A stretch of DNA of 64,000 nt. Source: Fomitopsis serialis. Lineage: Eukaryota; Basidiomycota; Agaricomycetes; Polyporales; Fomitopsidaceae. Positions 22,120 through 34,595 of this stretch are shown piece by piece; the first letter of the stretch is position 1; each line of letters starts with the position of its first letter. The notes below the pieces were generated by a model that saw only the letters and a list, made by a program, of their open reading frames with translations, did no database searches and was not told where the DNA came from. The stretch lies in the NCBI RefSeq assembly GCF_022376445.1, contig NW_025955004.1:1-64000 (forward strand). Direction: 5' to 3'. Made by a program: the position numbers and the translations under genes.

Positions 22120-23762
22120 ATGAGCGCGGCACCAGGGGCAACCTCAGGCTCGCAACCCAACGTCAAGGACTCGCAGGGTGGTGGATCTGGCATGACATTG
22201 CTAGGCTGGACTGTGGGTGCTCTTGCGGGCCTAGCGGCGTGGGTTTGGCCAGGGACACCGGGATCTGTGTCATTGGAGGGTGTCGCGCTACCACCTCAAA
22301 CAGTGGTAAGTCCTGATGTTTCGCATTCGTACTTGAGCTTGTAGGCAACCTTCGGCGTAGTACGTCAACCCTCTCTCCTTTGCCGTGCACCCTCCCGGCG
22401 CGCCGTTTCGTGGTGATGGATGGGTGGACCACTTCAACCCGACCAACACGTCGCCGCCGTTCTTCCAAACCTTCCACCCCGGCTTCCTGAAAATCCTCGG
22501 CTCAAACCCGTCCATCCGTGTCATTGCCAGCAACCCCGGGTTCGCGTTTGCGCACGAGGCGCCCATATGGGTACCCGAGACGGACGAGGTCTTCTTCAGC
22601 AGTCAAGACGGTGGATATCTTGGCTTCAGTGACTGGGACAACAACAATGAGATGGGCAAGCTGAGCCTGGTTGATGTGAATGAGTTGGCGGTCGCGAGCG
22701 GAAGCCAGACAACCCCTCTGAATGCTACGGTGACTCCAGTGCGCGGTTTCTAATTGTACTATCACGAGCGTCCGACTTGATGATATGAGCCTTGCAGCTC
22801 TCCCTCCCAGACACTGTGCAGATGACCAATGGGGGCACCGGTCCGTACCACGGCTCTTTGCTCCTTGTCAACTCTGGGCGAGGTGTGCGCCCGCCGAGCC
22901 TCGCCCTCGTCAACCCGGCCGCCCCGCACAACACCACCGTCATCCTCGACAACTACTTCGGGCGCCAGTTCAACTCGCTCAACGACGCGAAGATACACCC
23001 GCGCGACGGGAAGATCTACTTCACGGACGTGACGTGCGGCTCACCGACTTGACATGCACGGTTGGGTACTGACAGGTGCGCTTAGATACGGCTGGTTGGT
23101 CCGTTTTCGGCCGGCGCCCCTCCTTCCGAACCAGGTGTACCGGTTCGACCCAAAGACAGGGAACGTCCGCGTTGTCGCGGATGGCTTCACTCGTTGCAAC
23201 GGGCTGGCTTTCTCCGCGGATGGGAAGATCGCGTACATGTGCGCCCTCACTGGCGGTTCCGCTTCGTATCCGCGTATTGAGACTCGTATTCTGCAGCGTG
23301 GACTCTGGTGCAGCGGGCGGTTTCCTGGGCAAGAACACGACCGACCCCGCGACTATGTGCGTTTCTGAACGCTGCTCTCTTAACGTGCTAACTACCATCC
23401 AGTTATGTGTATGATGTCGATCTGCGGAGCGACGCACTCATCAACCGACGTGTCTTTGCATACGTCGACGCCGGCGTCCCCGACGGCGTCCAGGTCGACA
23501 CGCTCGGCAACGTATACGCCGCTTGTGGAGATGGTGTGCACGTACGTACAGTCTTTCATTACCGCCTAGCATGTCCTTCAAGTAACCCTTTGTTGCATTG
23601 AAGGTGTGGGACCGCGCGGGGACGCTGCTAGGCAAGTTCTTCACTGGGGTCGAGTCCGCGAACATGGTGTTCGCTGGACGTGGGCGACTGGTCATTCTTG
23701 CGGAGACGGTGGTATACCTCGCGGAGATATTCGCTGATGGAGTAAAGCTGTCGTGGCCATGA
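22120..23762 (+). CDS. SMP-30/gluconolactonase-like beta-propeller protein
   Basis: Seven exons: 22120-22305, 22361-22738, 22798-23033, 23086-23238, 23297-23355, 23403-23541, 23604-23762. All phases agree. The N-terminus has one membrane segment (MTLLGWTVGALAGLAAWVW). The rest is a six-bladed propeller of the lactonohydrolase/SMP-30 type: NPGFAFAHEAPIWVPETDEV, FSSQDGG, GRQFNSLNDAKIHPRDGKIY, FTDVTYGW, CNGLAFSADGKIAY, DSGAAGG, VPDGVQVDTLGNVYAAC. The acidic and Asn residues in the EAPIW, LNDA and DG(V) positions match metal-binding sites of the family. Members hydrolyse sugar lactones or related esters; the substrate here is not known. It is convergent with the F-box gene ending at 24000. Confidence 0.88.
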
Positions 23763-23999
23763 GCAGATGATTGACATTGCGATGATATAAGTTCTGTTGT
23801 ACTGATAGTTCAGCGTAGTAGCCAAGAGCGGATGATAGAATGAATCCTTCAAGCCTCAGTACAGATAGGGAAATCGGCCGAGCGAGTGTTCTGGCCTACA
23901 ATAGGCGTCATGCTCTTGTCCCCGGGCCAATACTTCCCCAGCCACGAAGACTATCGTCTGTTTATGAGCAACTATCAGAAAGCCGGACCACAGCCCAAC

Positions 24000-26102
24000 T
24001 TATCTACTACGCTCACCATCTATTGCACGACCGAACCGGTCGAACCTCGTCGTCCGAATCACGCGAGTGTCCGGTACCATGTTGCTCGACCATTGCTCGA
24101 ACGGCGGCCAATACGCGGGCGGCATATCGGGGAGCCGGGAATGGTCCGGCCATGGAGGCACTACAGGGCGCACCTTGTCGAGATGCAGGTATTCCACCGA
24201 GTCGAAGTGGCAATCCTGTTCGCTTTGAGACGGCCTCATCCCCGTGTACTCGGGGAGATAGCCAATGGTGACGTGCGGGAAGTGCATCCGCTCACGTAGA
24301 GAGACGAGTTCTAGCATCACCTCGTCGATCCGCACAGCTTTGTGTGGCAAGAGGACGGTGATCCTAGCCAGGTGTGGACATAGCGGCGCCGCCCAGTCGA
24401 TATAGTTGAGCGACTGAGTGATGTGAGGCAGACTGGATTCGAATACCGTGAGGTTCTTTGTGGCGGTCAATTCCGGCAATATGGAGGACCACATTCGCGA
24501 GGGCCATGGATCCGCCGTTGAGAAGTTCCGCGTATCCAGGCAACATAGATCTTGCAGGCGTGACAACTGGAAAACGGTGGTAGGGAACTCATATACAAGA
24601 CCAGTAGGAAGGACATGTTTGTCCCTGAGCAGAACACCGGCGTGTTCGTTGACGGCGGCGATGGACAACGTGAAATTTGGCTGGTCCCGATCCGCTATCG
24701 AGGCCGGCTCGAAGAGCCTGAGATGCATAATGGTGGGCTGCATGAGAGCAAAGCCAGAGAGACACTCTGGCAATCCATGCGATATATCTCTGCGTAGATC
24801 TCTGAAAGGAATGGAATGGAACTCGCCGAAATCGCTCATGACGATGACGCATTGCGAGGCCATGTCCAACTCCGAGAGTAGTGGCGCAATAACCCGAGGA
24901 CCGACGTTACGAAGCGCGAGTCGCCGAAGACTATGGAGACGGGCCTTCTCTGTCCCTTCACGAATACTAGCTTCTGCTGGCAACCTAGGGTGCATACCCG
25001 AGAGAACAAGATCAACCAACTGGGGTGTATTCCTGAGGAGATTGACGATGGTAGCGACCGGATTGTGCCAGGGACAACGGCTTATCAAGAGTTGGGTGAT
25101 GGTAGAGAAATGATTCGTTGGCACCCAAGACAGATCGACGATTGAGACGCTGCGTAGATGGGGAGTGTCATTGCGAAACAAAGTCATGCCCTCGACCGGA
25201 CGCGGGGTCCTGAACTCATGATGTTCCGGGCATGTCGGGTTCCCCGTTAGAGTAAGCTTCTCGAGATGTGCGCCAGAAAGAGGGTATCGTTCGATTTGAG
25301 TGATGACGTGGTGCATGCAAGAGACCCAACCCAGTACATTGCATCGCAAATCCAGTGGGTCAGAAAGCATCCGGATGTTGCGAGAAACATCGCAATTGAG
25401 CGAGATCGTGAGAGGCATGTAGGGGTGGCGCATAAGGACCAGACGTTGGAGTTGGAGTGTATCATCATCTATGAGGTGACTCCAGAGAACGGGCGTTGAG
25501 ACGCAGATGTCTCGCCAGTAGCGACATACAGCGGTGATAGTCATGAGGCTGCGCCAGTCCGTGTGCAACGGCACCTGGACATAGCTGGGCAAAACATTGG
25601 GCCTCAACGCGTTCTTGTCTGGTGAGACGACTCGGAGAAAAAATATTCTGCGCCAAACGTCAGGAGGCAACGCACTCGCGGGGCAGAAGTGGTTTCGCAG
25701 CCTCTTGAGCAGAGACGTAGCTTTATCGAGCCTCGTCAATGGTTCGTTCCACAGATGCTTCCAATGATTGAGCTGTACAACACAAATCTTTCAACGCTGG
25801 CTCTTTGAATTGTGCCATCGTACCTACCTGGCCCATCCTGAGAGTGAACAATGGTTGGCAAAGCGCTACGACGTACAAAGTGGCATACGCATTTCCTCAC
25901 CTTGTAGGGCAATTATTCATGACATTTGCAACTAGCTCTGTGAGATTTTCCAAGTTCTCATAGAGGTTCTCCAATGCAATATCCTGTCCCATTTCCCAGC
26001 CGTTTCTAGTGCCAGAGCTCATCAGTGAGACACTCGCCTGCGGTGTGGTGAGTATCGCTGCATAAGCGTAGCTCCATGACGACTTACTTCGAGTTGATCC
26101 AT
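24000..26102 (-). CDS. F-box domain protein, paralogue 2
   Basis: Exons on the minus strand: 26088-26102 (Met-Asp-Gln-Leu-Glu), 25901-26037, a 10-nt micro-exon 25828-25837 and 24000-25787. The F-box reads SALPPDVWRRIFFLRVVS and TITAVCRYWRDICVSTPVLW. Leucine-rich pieces follow (LHSLRRLALRNVGP, LRSVSIVDLSWVP). It aligns along its whole length with the gene at 7547-9570, with shared blocks such as RLDKATS and LSIAAVNEHAGVLL. Both frames are intact. The pair points to a duplication of an intron-bearing gene, now 14 kb apart and inverted. A role in an SCF ligase is inferred from the domain only. The C-terminus is slightly longer than in paralogue 1. Confidence 0.85.
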
Positions 26103-26716
26103 CTCTACGTGCCTATGTTCTCCCAAATGCTCAGTCCGAGTGTATAGGAATGTGTGCTGCCACTGCTACTGCGCAGACGTAGTATACGAGGCTGAGGTCG
26201 ACTGGAAAAGGCGCCGGCGTGTTGCGAGGATCTATCTCCTCCGATCTTGTCCCGATCTAAGTTACATACGCAAGATCTGTGGCAATAATGACTTACTTAC
26301 GGCCTCTCTACCATGTGAAGAACAAAGTCCAGTGCTGTGCCACATTATATGAGCAAGAGGCGTGGTTGGGCTTGACTGGAATATTTGAATTCTGGCTTCT
26401 ACATACCTTTGTTACTCGATTACGCGCCATCACGAGACTTCAATTTATTCAAAACACTGGCAGCAAGAACTTGTTCCGCGGTGTTGCGCAACAGGATCCG
26501 ACAGCGGTGCACTATGTAGGAAGTAGTAGTGAGTGGAACGCATCGCATCGTCCGCTGTACACGGTAATGCATTACACAGAGACAACTTATACACAAGGGG
26601 CCCAATCGGCGGACTAATTCAACATCAGGAAAGACATAACCCGGGCGGACAAGCTGAGATGAGAGGGATGTAATCTGAAGACACAGGAGAGTACAGGAGG
26701 CAGTGGGCACGGTCGT
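26103..26716. other. Intergenic, nothing recognised
   Basis: Promoter region of the second F-box gene and 3' region of the next gene. No exon chain is supported. Confidence 0.5.
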
Positions 26717-27460
26717 TTACCGCACGAGGAAGTCCAAATTCTCCATCCCGTCAGGCAACTCCACCCATATCTTGGACTCCCACTCGCGCCAGTCGTTCGC
26801 GTAGAATTCCGACAAGTACATCTGCTTAAATTCGATCCCGCCCACGACCGGGTTCCGTTCGTCTCGGCCGTCCACGGACGCCTCAGGATCGAGCAACCGC
26901 ATGGCTTTCTACAGATATGGGAATCCGAGTTAGGAGCACGACCTTAGTACGGCACCATAGGTAAGAACTCACAGCCAGATAGTCGCACCAATCCAAGGCG
27001 ATCTCATGGCCTAGCTCGTATCTTGTGGTAGTGTCGTAGCAGAAGCACAACGCAGGTCGGTCTGGTTTATATGCCGGCCACTGGAATGCATTGTCAGCAT
27101 TTGGACCACAATATCGCAGGTGCTAACACGATTACGAATGGCGGCCTGACGCCTCGGGCAAAGACGTGTACGTACCTCCATCTTGTGAACGAGATAGCCA
27201 TACGAGTTGCCCGGCCCAAGTGGTTTGTTTAGGCCGACGCAGTAACGCGCCTCTTCGCTCTCTTCCTCAGGTCCGCCGCAATTTCCGAATCGCAGAAACT
27301 TGTAGAGGGAGACGCCAGGATCGTCGTCTTCTCCTTGAAACTTGATGCTATACATAGGTTCACATTGGTTGAGTCCAATCGGAAGCTGTGCGAATCTTCT
27401 GGCGGGCTTGGCATCTCCAGCCTTCGCCTGTGAGGGCTGACCAGTTGGTGGGGAAGACAT
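26717..27460 (-). CDS. Small protein of unknown function, tandem paralogue A
   Basis: Three exons, 27176-27460, 26973-27080 and 26717-26908, all in phase 0, giving 194 residues. Recognisable blocks are YSIKFQGEDDDPGVSLYKF, YELGHEIALDWCDYLA, and FKQMYLSEFYANDWREWESK followed by IWVELPDG. I know no named domain for it. The neighbour at 28285-28907 has the same three-exon layout and the blocks CSLKFRGRDDEPGVALYQF and DKLYLSEFYTMDGKEWEATL, so the two are tandem paralogues. There is no signal peptide or membrane segment, so it is probably soluble and intracellular. The start at 27460 is preferred because the upstream frame has no similarity to the paralogue. Confidence 0.7.
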
Positions 27461-28284
27461 CTTTGGAGATGGTATAGAAGGTAGGCGCGGACGAGGTATA
27501 CGCAGAATCGTCGTAGGGGAAACGGCAAGAACGGTAGGCAACTGTTGTCCAACTCGTGCCCTTTTAAATCAATGCTGCACCTGGCCAACCGCGCTTCAAG
27601 GACAAAGATGACCAAATTTTCGCCGCTTGCATCGATGGTCGCTTTTGCCACGTACTGCGCTGAAGTCGGTACTTGCTTTTTTCGGAGAACAATAGGGCCC
27701 CTGAAAGGAGGCAAAGCCACACCAGGAGCTCGGAGTGGCCGCTATACTAGAGCCGTGATCAGAAAAAGTTCACGAGGCAACAGAATCTTCCTGAGTGGCG
27801 TTGTTGGATGCGTTCGCGATACCAAGGGCTCGGACGAGTTACCTACTATGCATGCCATTTCAAGTCTGCGCTCGACTTGTACTGGAGATTGCTGTATGAT
27901 TGGAAGCCCGTCTTGTACACAGACTCGGACAGGGCCCGAGTGACTGGATAGTCAGTAAGAGACAATGCATGTGGAGCAATCGCACAATATCATTATAGAA
28001 AGAACGGACTAAGCACCTACATTGGTGCTCGGTCCGCTCGTTCTGGCTAAGACTGGATCTTATATCACCGCTGGTCAGGTGGTTCCTATTGGGCGGCGGG
28101 GCGCGGGGGGAGGGGTTGTGGCCGAAGCCACAGTCAACGGGTGCGCAATCACATCAGCTTTCTGAAACTGTGTAGAATATGGGGCATATTCAGAAATAAT
28201 TGTGACTTCGGTAGGACCACGTACATGTCGGAAGGTAGACCATTATGCAAACATATTCAGACACCAGATGAATTGTCGAGGCAC
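27461..28284. other. Intergenic between the tandem paralogues
   Basis: Contains a G-rich run near 28,095-28,120. The open frames here do not resemble either neighbour or any family I know. Confidence 0.5.
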
Positions 28285-28907
28285 CTATGGTTCGTCTACC
28301 TTCTCTGGCAGCTCCATGAACAGCGTCGCCTCCCACTCCTTCCCGTCCATCGTATAGAACTCACTAAGGTACAACTTATCCCAATCGATGCCGTTCAACG
28401 ACGGATTGTCGCTGGCGGCTGACTGCCTGTCGCTCAATAGTTCACGGAGCTCCTGCGAGGCAGAGAATGAGCGAGGATTTCAGCATGCGGAAAGCGTGGT
28501 TTGTAATGGACGCACATTCATATACCCCCGCATTTCTTCAGCGACTAGCCTCCCAATTTCGTAGCGTTTAATCGGGATGGCTTCAAGAAAGAGTAGAGGC
28601 CTGCTGTCTGAGGCATAACCTGGCAGCTTGACGTGGAGTGAGCATCAGCGGTTCATAGTCTCGCACACAACGTACTTACTTGACATCGGAGGGACATGAA
28701 GTCATCCAAGTATTCGCTCTGGAACAACTCGTCGAGGCCGTTGCAGACCATCTGGTCATGTTCTTTCGATGAAAACTGGTATAACGCAACGCCAGGCTCG
28801 TCGTCTCGCCCGCGAAACTTGAGGCTACACAGAGGAGATGCTTGATCCCGAACACCGGTAGAAAGAGGGACGAATGTCCTGCGGGGATGTTGACTCGGAG
28901 GAGACAT
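28285..28907 (-). CDS. Small protein of unknown function, tandem paralogue B
   Basis: Three exons, 28680-28907, 28516-28626 and 28285-28452, all in phase 0, giving 168 residues. Blocks shared with paralogue A are listed in that entry. Between them this copy has YEIGRLVAEEMRGYMN, matching YELGHEIALDWCDYLA. It lacks about 25 residues present in A after the first conserved block. There is no named domain, signal peptide or membrane segment. It is divergent from CHK1, so the 620 bp between 28908 and 29530 is a two-way promoter region. Confidence 0.68.
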
Positions 28908-29170
28908 GGTTGACATAAATTCGCGACGGTAGAGGTAGAGGATGTCGTCTATGGAGTCAGAGTGCAAGGGTGACGCGGTAAAGTTATGTTGATGATCGCA
29001 CACCTGAGACCGTAACTGTCCGTGCGAACAAGAACAAGCCACACTTGTGGCCATGTCACCTATTCGGGAACAAAAGTGGTTGCCTAGTGCTTTGAACCTG
29101 GAAGTTACCGTCGCGAAGTGAATTACGTGGCAGTTATCGCTATCATTATAGCTGCAGCACGCTACCTCCC

Positions 29171-29236
29171 GCTGGGTGTTGAGTGTATGGGAAGGCGAAG
29201 AGTTGTATTCGCATTCCCATACACTCGACGCCCAGC
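29171..29236 (+). repeat. Long hairpin: 23-bp inverted repeat
   Basis: Arms 29171-29193 and 29214-29236 are separated by 20 nt. They are complementary over 23 bp except at two places, and both of those become G-U pairs in a plus-strand RNA, giving an unbroken stem. It lies between paralogue B and CHK1. Possible roles are a small-RNA precursor, a cruciform or a miniature-element remnant; none is shown. Confidence 0.6.
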
Positions 29237-29530
29237 CGGGCAAAGCACTGCCTCTCCGAGCCAGTGCGGCCGGTGCTTGTGTTCGCACTCATCAAGGCGC
29301 ATCAAACCTTTCTTGGCTTCACGCAAAAAAGTCGGACAGCGGCACTGGCAAGCACTGGCAGCGTTTAATATCATTGTGACATTGATCCCGTGATTGTGAC
29401 AAGACGCGCAACACGCGTGCATCGTGACGCGTGGGCGGAATCTGCGGATCGAGATTGCCTTTGTCCTTTGTCCACGCCTGCCCGTCCAAGCCAACTCTCG
29501 CCCCCATCCCATGTCCTTCCACCGCTCATC

Positions 29531-31589
<2,059 letters not shown>

Positions 31590-32160
31590 GCCACTAAGTA
31601 GAGAAACGGCCGATATGGTTCAAGTTTGACTTGGTTCAGTGGTTTTGGATATTAGGCGTGCATGTAAATCACGATTCTGGATGTAGCATTACACGACATG
31701 CATCGGCGCATGCGTTCTATGTAGACTACTGAGTCTTTGTGACGATATTCATACAAGAATGTCCCCTGAACCTGCTGCCAGTGATCTGCTGTGACCTGGC
31801 GACCCGGCGCGCTCGGGCAGAAAAGGCAAGCCCGAGGTTCGAGCGCTTCATGGTACAGCAGGAGGAGGAGGATGTGTGCCGCTGCGCCATCATCCTGGCA
31901 TCCACTGGAAGTGCAGACAATATCCCACATGTTTCCAAATCTTTTGTGCCCTGATGGTTCTCGAAGTGGTGAGTCTAGCAGCGCTCCAGTCAACCGTCAG
32001 TGATTACTTTGGCTATTCCGAAGGTTCTACAGCAATTGTGGACGGAACGACTCGGAACAGTTGAACTGTGTAGCCTAGTCAAGCAGAGGTTCGGTAAGGA
32101 AAAAGGCGGTGAGGGAATTGGTGTGAGTTCTCAAGTTCAGGCAACAACTGAATACCTGAT
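31590..32160. other. Spacer between CHK1 and the copia fragment
   Basis: No firm gene. On the minus strand around 31,850-31,940 the reading FGNMWDIVCTSSGCQDDG followed by AAAH could be the displaced 3' part of the BTB gene cut by the retroelement. The support is weak. Confidence 0.35.
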
Positions 32161-33159
32161 TCAGTCACTGGCGGGACCAGTGCGACCACTACCTCCCGCA
32201 CTACACCGTCTGCGACCACCTCCATTCTGATCTATCTCCGGCTGGTGCGATGCTATGTCCGTTGCCACAAACGCGTAATCCTCTGACTCCGCGTCAGATG
32301 TCGCGTCTGCCACCATCGCCTTGGCCCCGCTCTTGCCGTTCTTCGAGATGTGTTCCTGTTCTTCAAGTTCACGTTTTCTCTTTCGTGCTTCTTCATGATC
32401 TGGACAGTCTGACTGGTATCCAGGCTTTCCACATGTCCAGCACGAGGGTAGGGTCCGCTTTTCCTTGTCCTTCAACTTCTGGAACTTGCCGTGCAAAGCC
32501 GTCTGCTCGGCGCGGCTCTTTACGTGCCAACCTTCGTCCAGAATCCGAGCGATGAGCTGCGCGGAGTCCTTCAAGCCGGTGCGATAATTGAGCATGGCAG
32601 TAAAGGTATTCCAGGACTCCGGAAGTGCGGCAAGGATCGAGATACAGAACTCCTCGTCCGAGATCGTTTGCTGAAGTGGTAGTAGGTCATCTCGGTAACT
32701 CGTCATTTGGCAGATGAATTCTTCAACATCCTGGTCTTCCGCGCACACCGCGCGAAACATCCTGCGTCGAGCTTGGACGATAGCGAGGACACCTCGTGCT
32801 TCGTACATGGTCTCGAGCTTCCGCCATGCATCATGACTCGTCTGGGCGGCCTTCACGTAATTCAAGACCTTGTCGGCGACCCTGAGTCGTATCGCGGCAA
32901 GTGCCTTTCGATCCTCCGCCTTCCAACTACTGATCTCCTTCTCTCTTGTCGCCTTTTCCTCGGTTTTTGCGTCGTTCTCTGTCGGCTCCGGACACGTGAG
33001 ATCGCCACTCGCGTAGTCCCACAGGTCCGCGTCGATCAGGATGTCAGAAAGTCGGACCCTCCACGTCTGCCAATTGTCGGCGCCGGTCAGCGCGTCACAA
33101 TTTGAGTGATAACAAGGTGAGTTGTCATCGTCGTGCGGTTCAGAGCGAGGCGGGCTCAT
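32161..33159 (-). pseudogene. Copia gag polyprotein, 3'-truncated
   Basis: About 330 codons from the ATG at 33157-33159 (MSPPRSEPHDDDN). The UBN2/copia-type gag is clear: ADNWQTWRVRLSDILIDADL, KVLNYVKAAQTSHDAWRKLE, MYEARG, LTSYRDDLL-like MTSYRDDLLPLQQTI, ILAALPESWNTFTAML. The zinc knuckle reads CWTCGKPGYQSDC, with Tyr where His is usual and one residue short, so it is probably non-functional. The frame stops at 32161 where pol should follow. The protein would form the virus-like particle of the element; this copy cannot move by itself. Confidence 0.78.
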
Positions 33160-33163
33160 AACC
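33152..33163 (-). other. Primer-binding site, initiator tRNA-Met half-molecule type
   Basis: Minus strand GGTTATGAGCCC is complementary to the anticodon arm of initiator tRNA-Met. This is the half-tRNA priming known for copia-type elements. The ATG inside it is also the gag start codon. Confidence 0.75.
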
Positions 33164-33359
33164 TGTTGTTGTAGGTAGACTTCGCACCGCGAGAGGAGTG
33201 AGAGCGAGGATGGGTTGCATGGCTCGTAAGGAGCTGTACATATACCCGAAGATACATAGCTACTGGTGTACGCCACTAGTGTGGTGAGGATCAAAGCGAG
33301 GTGAACAAAGCATAAGTATACTAATGCGTGGAATATCATAATCCTTTGTGTGGCTAACA
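33164..33359 (-). repeat. 5' LTR of the copia fragment
   Basis: 196 bp, TG...CA ends on the minus strand. It is followed at once by the primer-binding site. No second copy was found in the window. Confidence 0.75.
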
Positions 33360-33849
33360 AAATGTTCGTCGTGTGGCGGCGATCGCGACAAAGCGTCGGG
33401 CGGCGAAGCCTATCGGCGGCACGGCTTGTCGACTGTGCCTCAGTTGTGCACAAAATATGACAAGAGGCTCTCGCTCTAGCATCGGGGAAGTCAACATCTC
33501 TCGTCTCGCTGTCTCGCGGACACCTTCCATGTTGTACTTCTTGGTGGCCTCGAGCAATAGCCAGAGCTGATCTGGCGCGATCGCAGCTGATCGCGCTCGG
33601 GGAAGCACATGCGGAGGATATGATCCCATATGACGCTGTCTTCGGTGACATGGATCACAGCGGGGTTCGCAGAGGACAACTTGCCCGCGAAGTCGGGGGA
33701 GATCTCTCTGAGGGCGGACTTGTACACGCGGAAATCGGCCCAGTCGTCCGTCCGGATGATGATGTCGGCATCAGGATTGTCGAGGCCGTTACAACCCTGG
33801 GCAGATGCTCATGTATCGTGCCGTCTGACTTACACCAGAAGCGTGCCAT
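33360..33849 (-). pseudogene. BTB/POZ domain protein gene cut by the copia element
   Basis: It starts at 33849 (MARFW, then an intron). The BTB core follows: LDNPDADIIIRTDDWADFRV, YKSALREISPDFAGKL and AVIHVTEDSVIWDHILRMCF. After a one-base frame change near 33,600 come IAPDQLWLLLEATKKYNMEG and VRETARREMLTSPMLEREPL, then PIGFAARRFVAIAATRRTF. There the retroelement LTR begins and the reading runs straight into it. This is the common Agaricomycete BTB family (protein-protein interaction, some as CUL3 adaptors; role here unknown). About the last third is missing. The gene is probably dead, although the frame change itself may be a sequence error. Confidence 0.72.
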
Positions 33850-34595
33850 GTATGCAGTAAAACGTAGTTGACGAGCGATGTGCCGGCAGAGATGAGATGC
33901 TAAAATGTGGCTTGCAAGAGTCTGCCACCGCGCGAGACATCTTCATGGCGCATGTCGAGCGCCGCGCTGCAATCGCGCGCAGGACTGCGAACGCATGCGT
34001 GTCTGTGGAGTCATACGTCGCGGATCTGCATCGCTGGGCGGCCTTGACTCTATATCATGCCCACATCCACTCCCACCTCAGGCCTTCAGGCCTCAAGGCC
34101 TCTTCTTCGGATGCGAAGCCACGATCGATGTCCAGCTGAGGGCGCACACCGCCCTCGCGGCTGTGTGGCAACTGACCTTTCTGCGCCGCACGCTTGGGCT
34201 CAACCCAAGGTCTGTCACCGCAGTCCTCGAGCTCTTCAAGGAGACTGGCCTATGACCAATACGATACCGTCGGCTCTCACTGGCGCTGTGCTACCTCATG
34301 TATGTTACCATACAGCGGCCAGCCCTTCCCCTGGCGGCGCTTGCCGAGACTCGCCGAATGGCTTCGAGTGGCACTGCTTCATGGATCAGGACCTCCAGTA
34401 TGCTTTGCAACAGCTACCATTTCCCGCTGTCAGGCCGCCTGACCTCGGATGCGGTCGAGAAATGTGCCGAACTTCAAATGCTCACCTCCCTGATGGCTTA
34501 CCTCACACGCGACATCCAGGCATCGCAAAAGCTATGTGTAATGCACGCACGGCCGATCCGCTCGTTGACCTACATAATTGGTCAATTGACTAAGG
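33850..34595. other. Coding-like but unassigned stretch
   Basis: On the plus strand, pieces such as HVERRAAIARRTANACVSVE (from about 33,948) and FFGCEATIDVQLRAHTALAA (from about 34,111) look coding by composition. They sit in different frames, show no family I know and have no clear start. They may be a relic; I do not call a gene. Confidence 0.35.

Larger units (their letters stand above)
32161..33359 (-). mobile_element. Truncated Ty1/copia LTR retrotransposon
   Basis: Reading on the minus strand: a 196-bp 5' LTR starting TGTTAG and ending ACAACA, a primer-binding site, a gag gene, then nothing. Protease, integrase, reverse transcriptase and the 3' LTR are absent, so this is a 5' fragment. 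The left end lies directly against the BTB coding sequence; the 5 bp outside it on the plus strand are AAATG (33360-33364). No matching duplication can be named at the other end because that end is lost. Confidence 0.8.
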
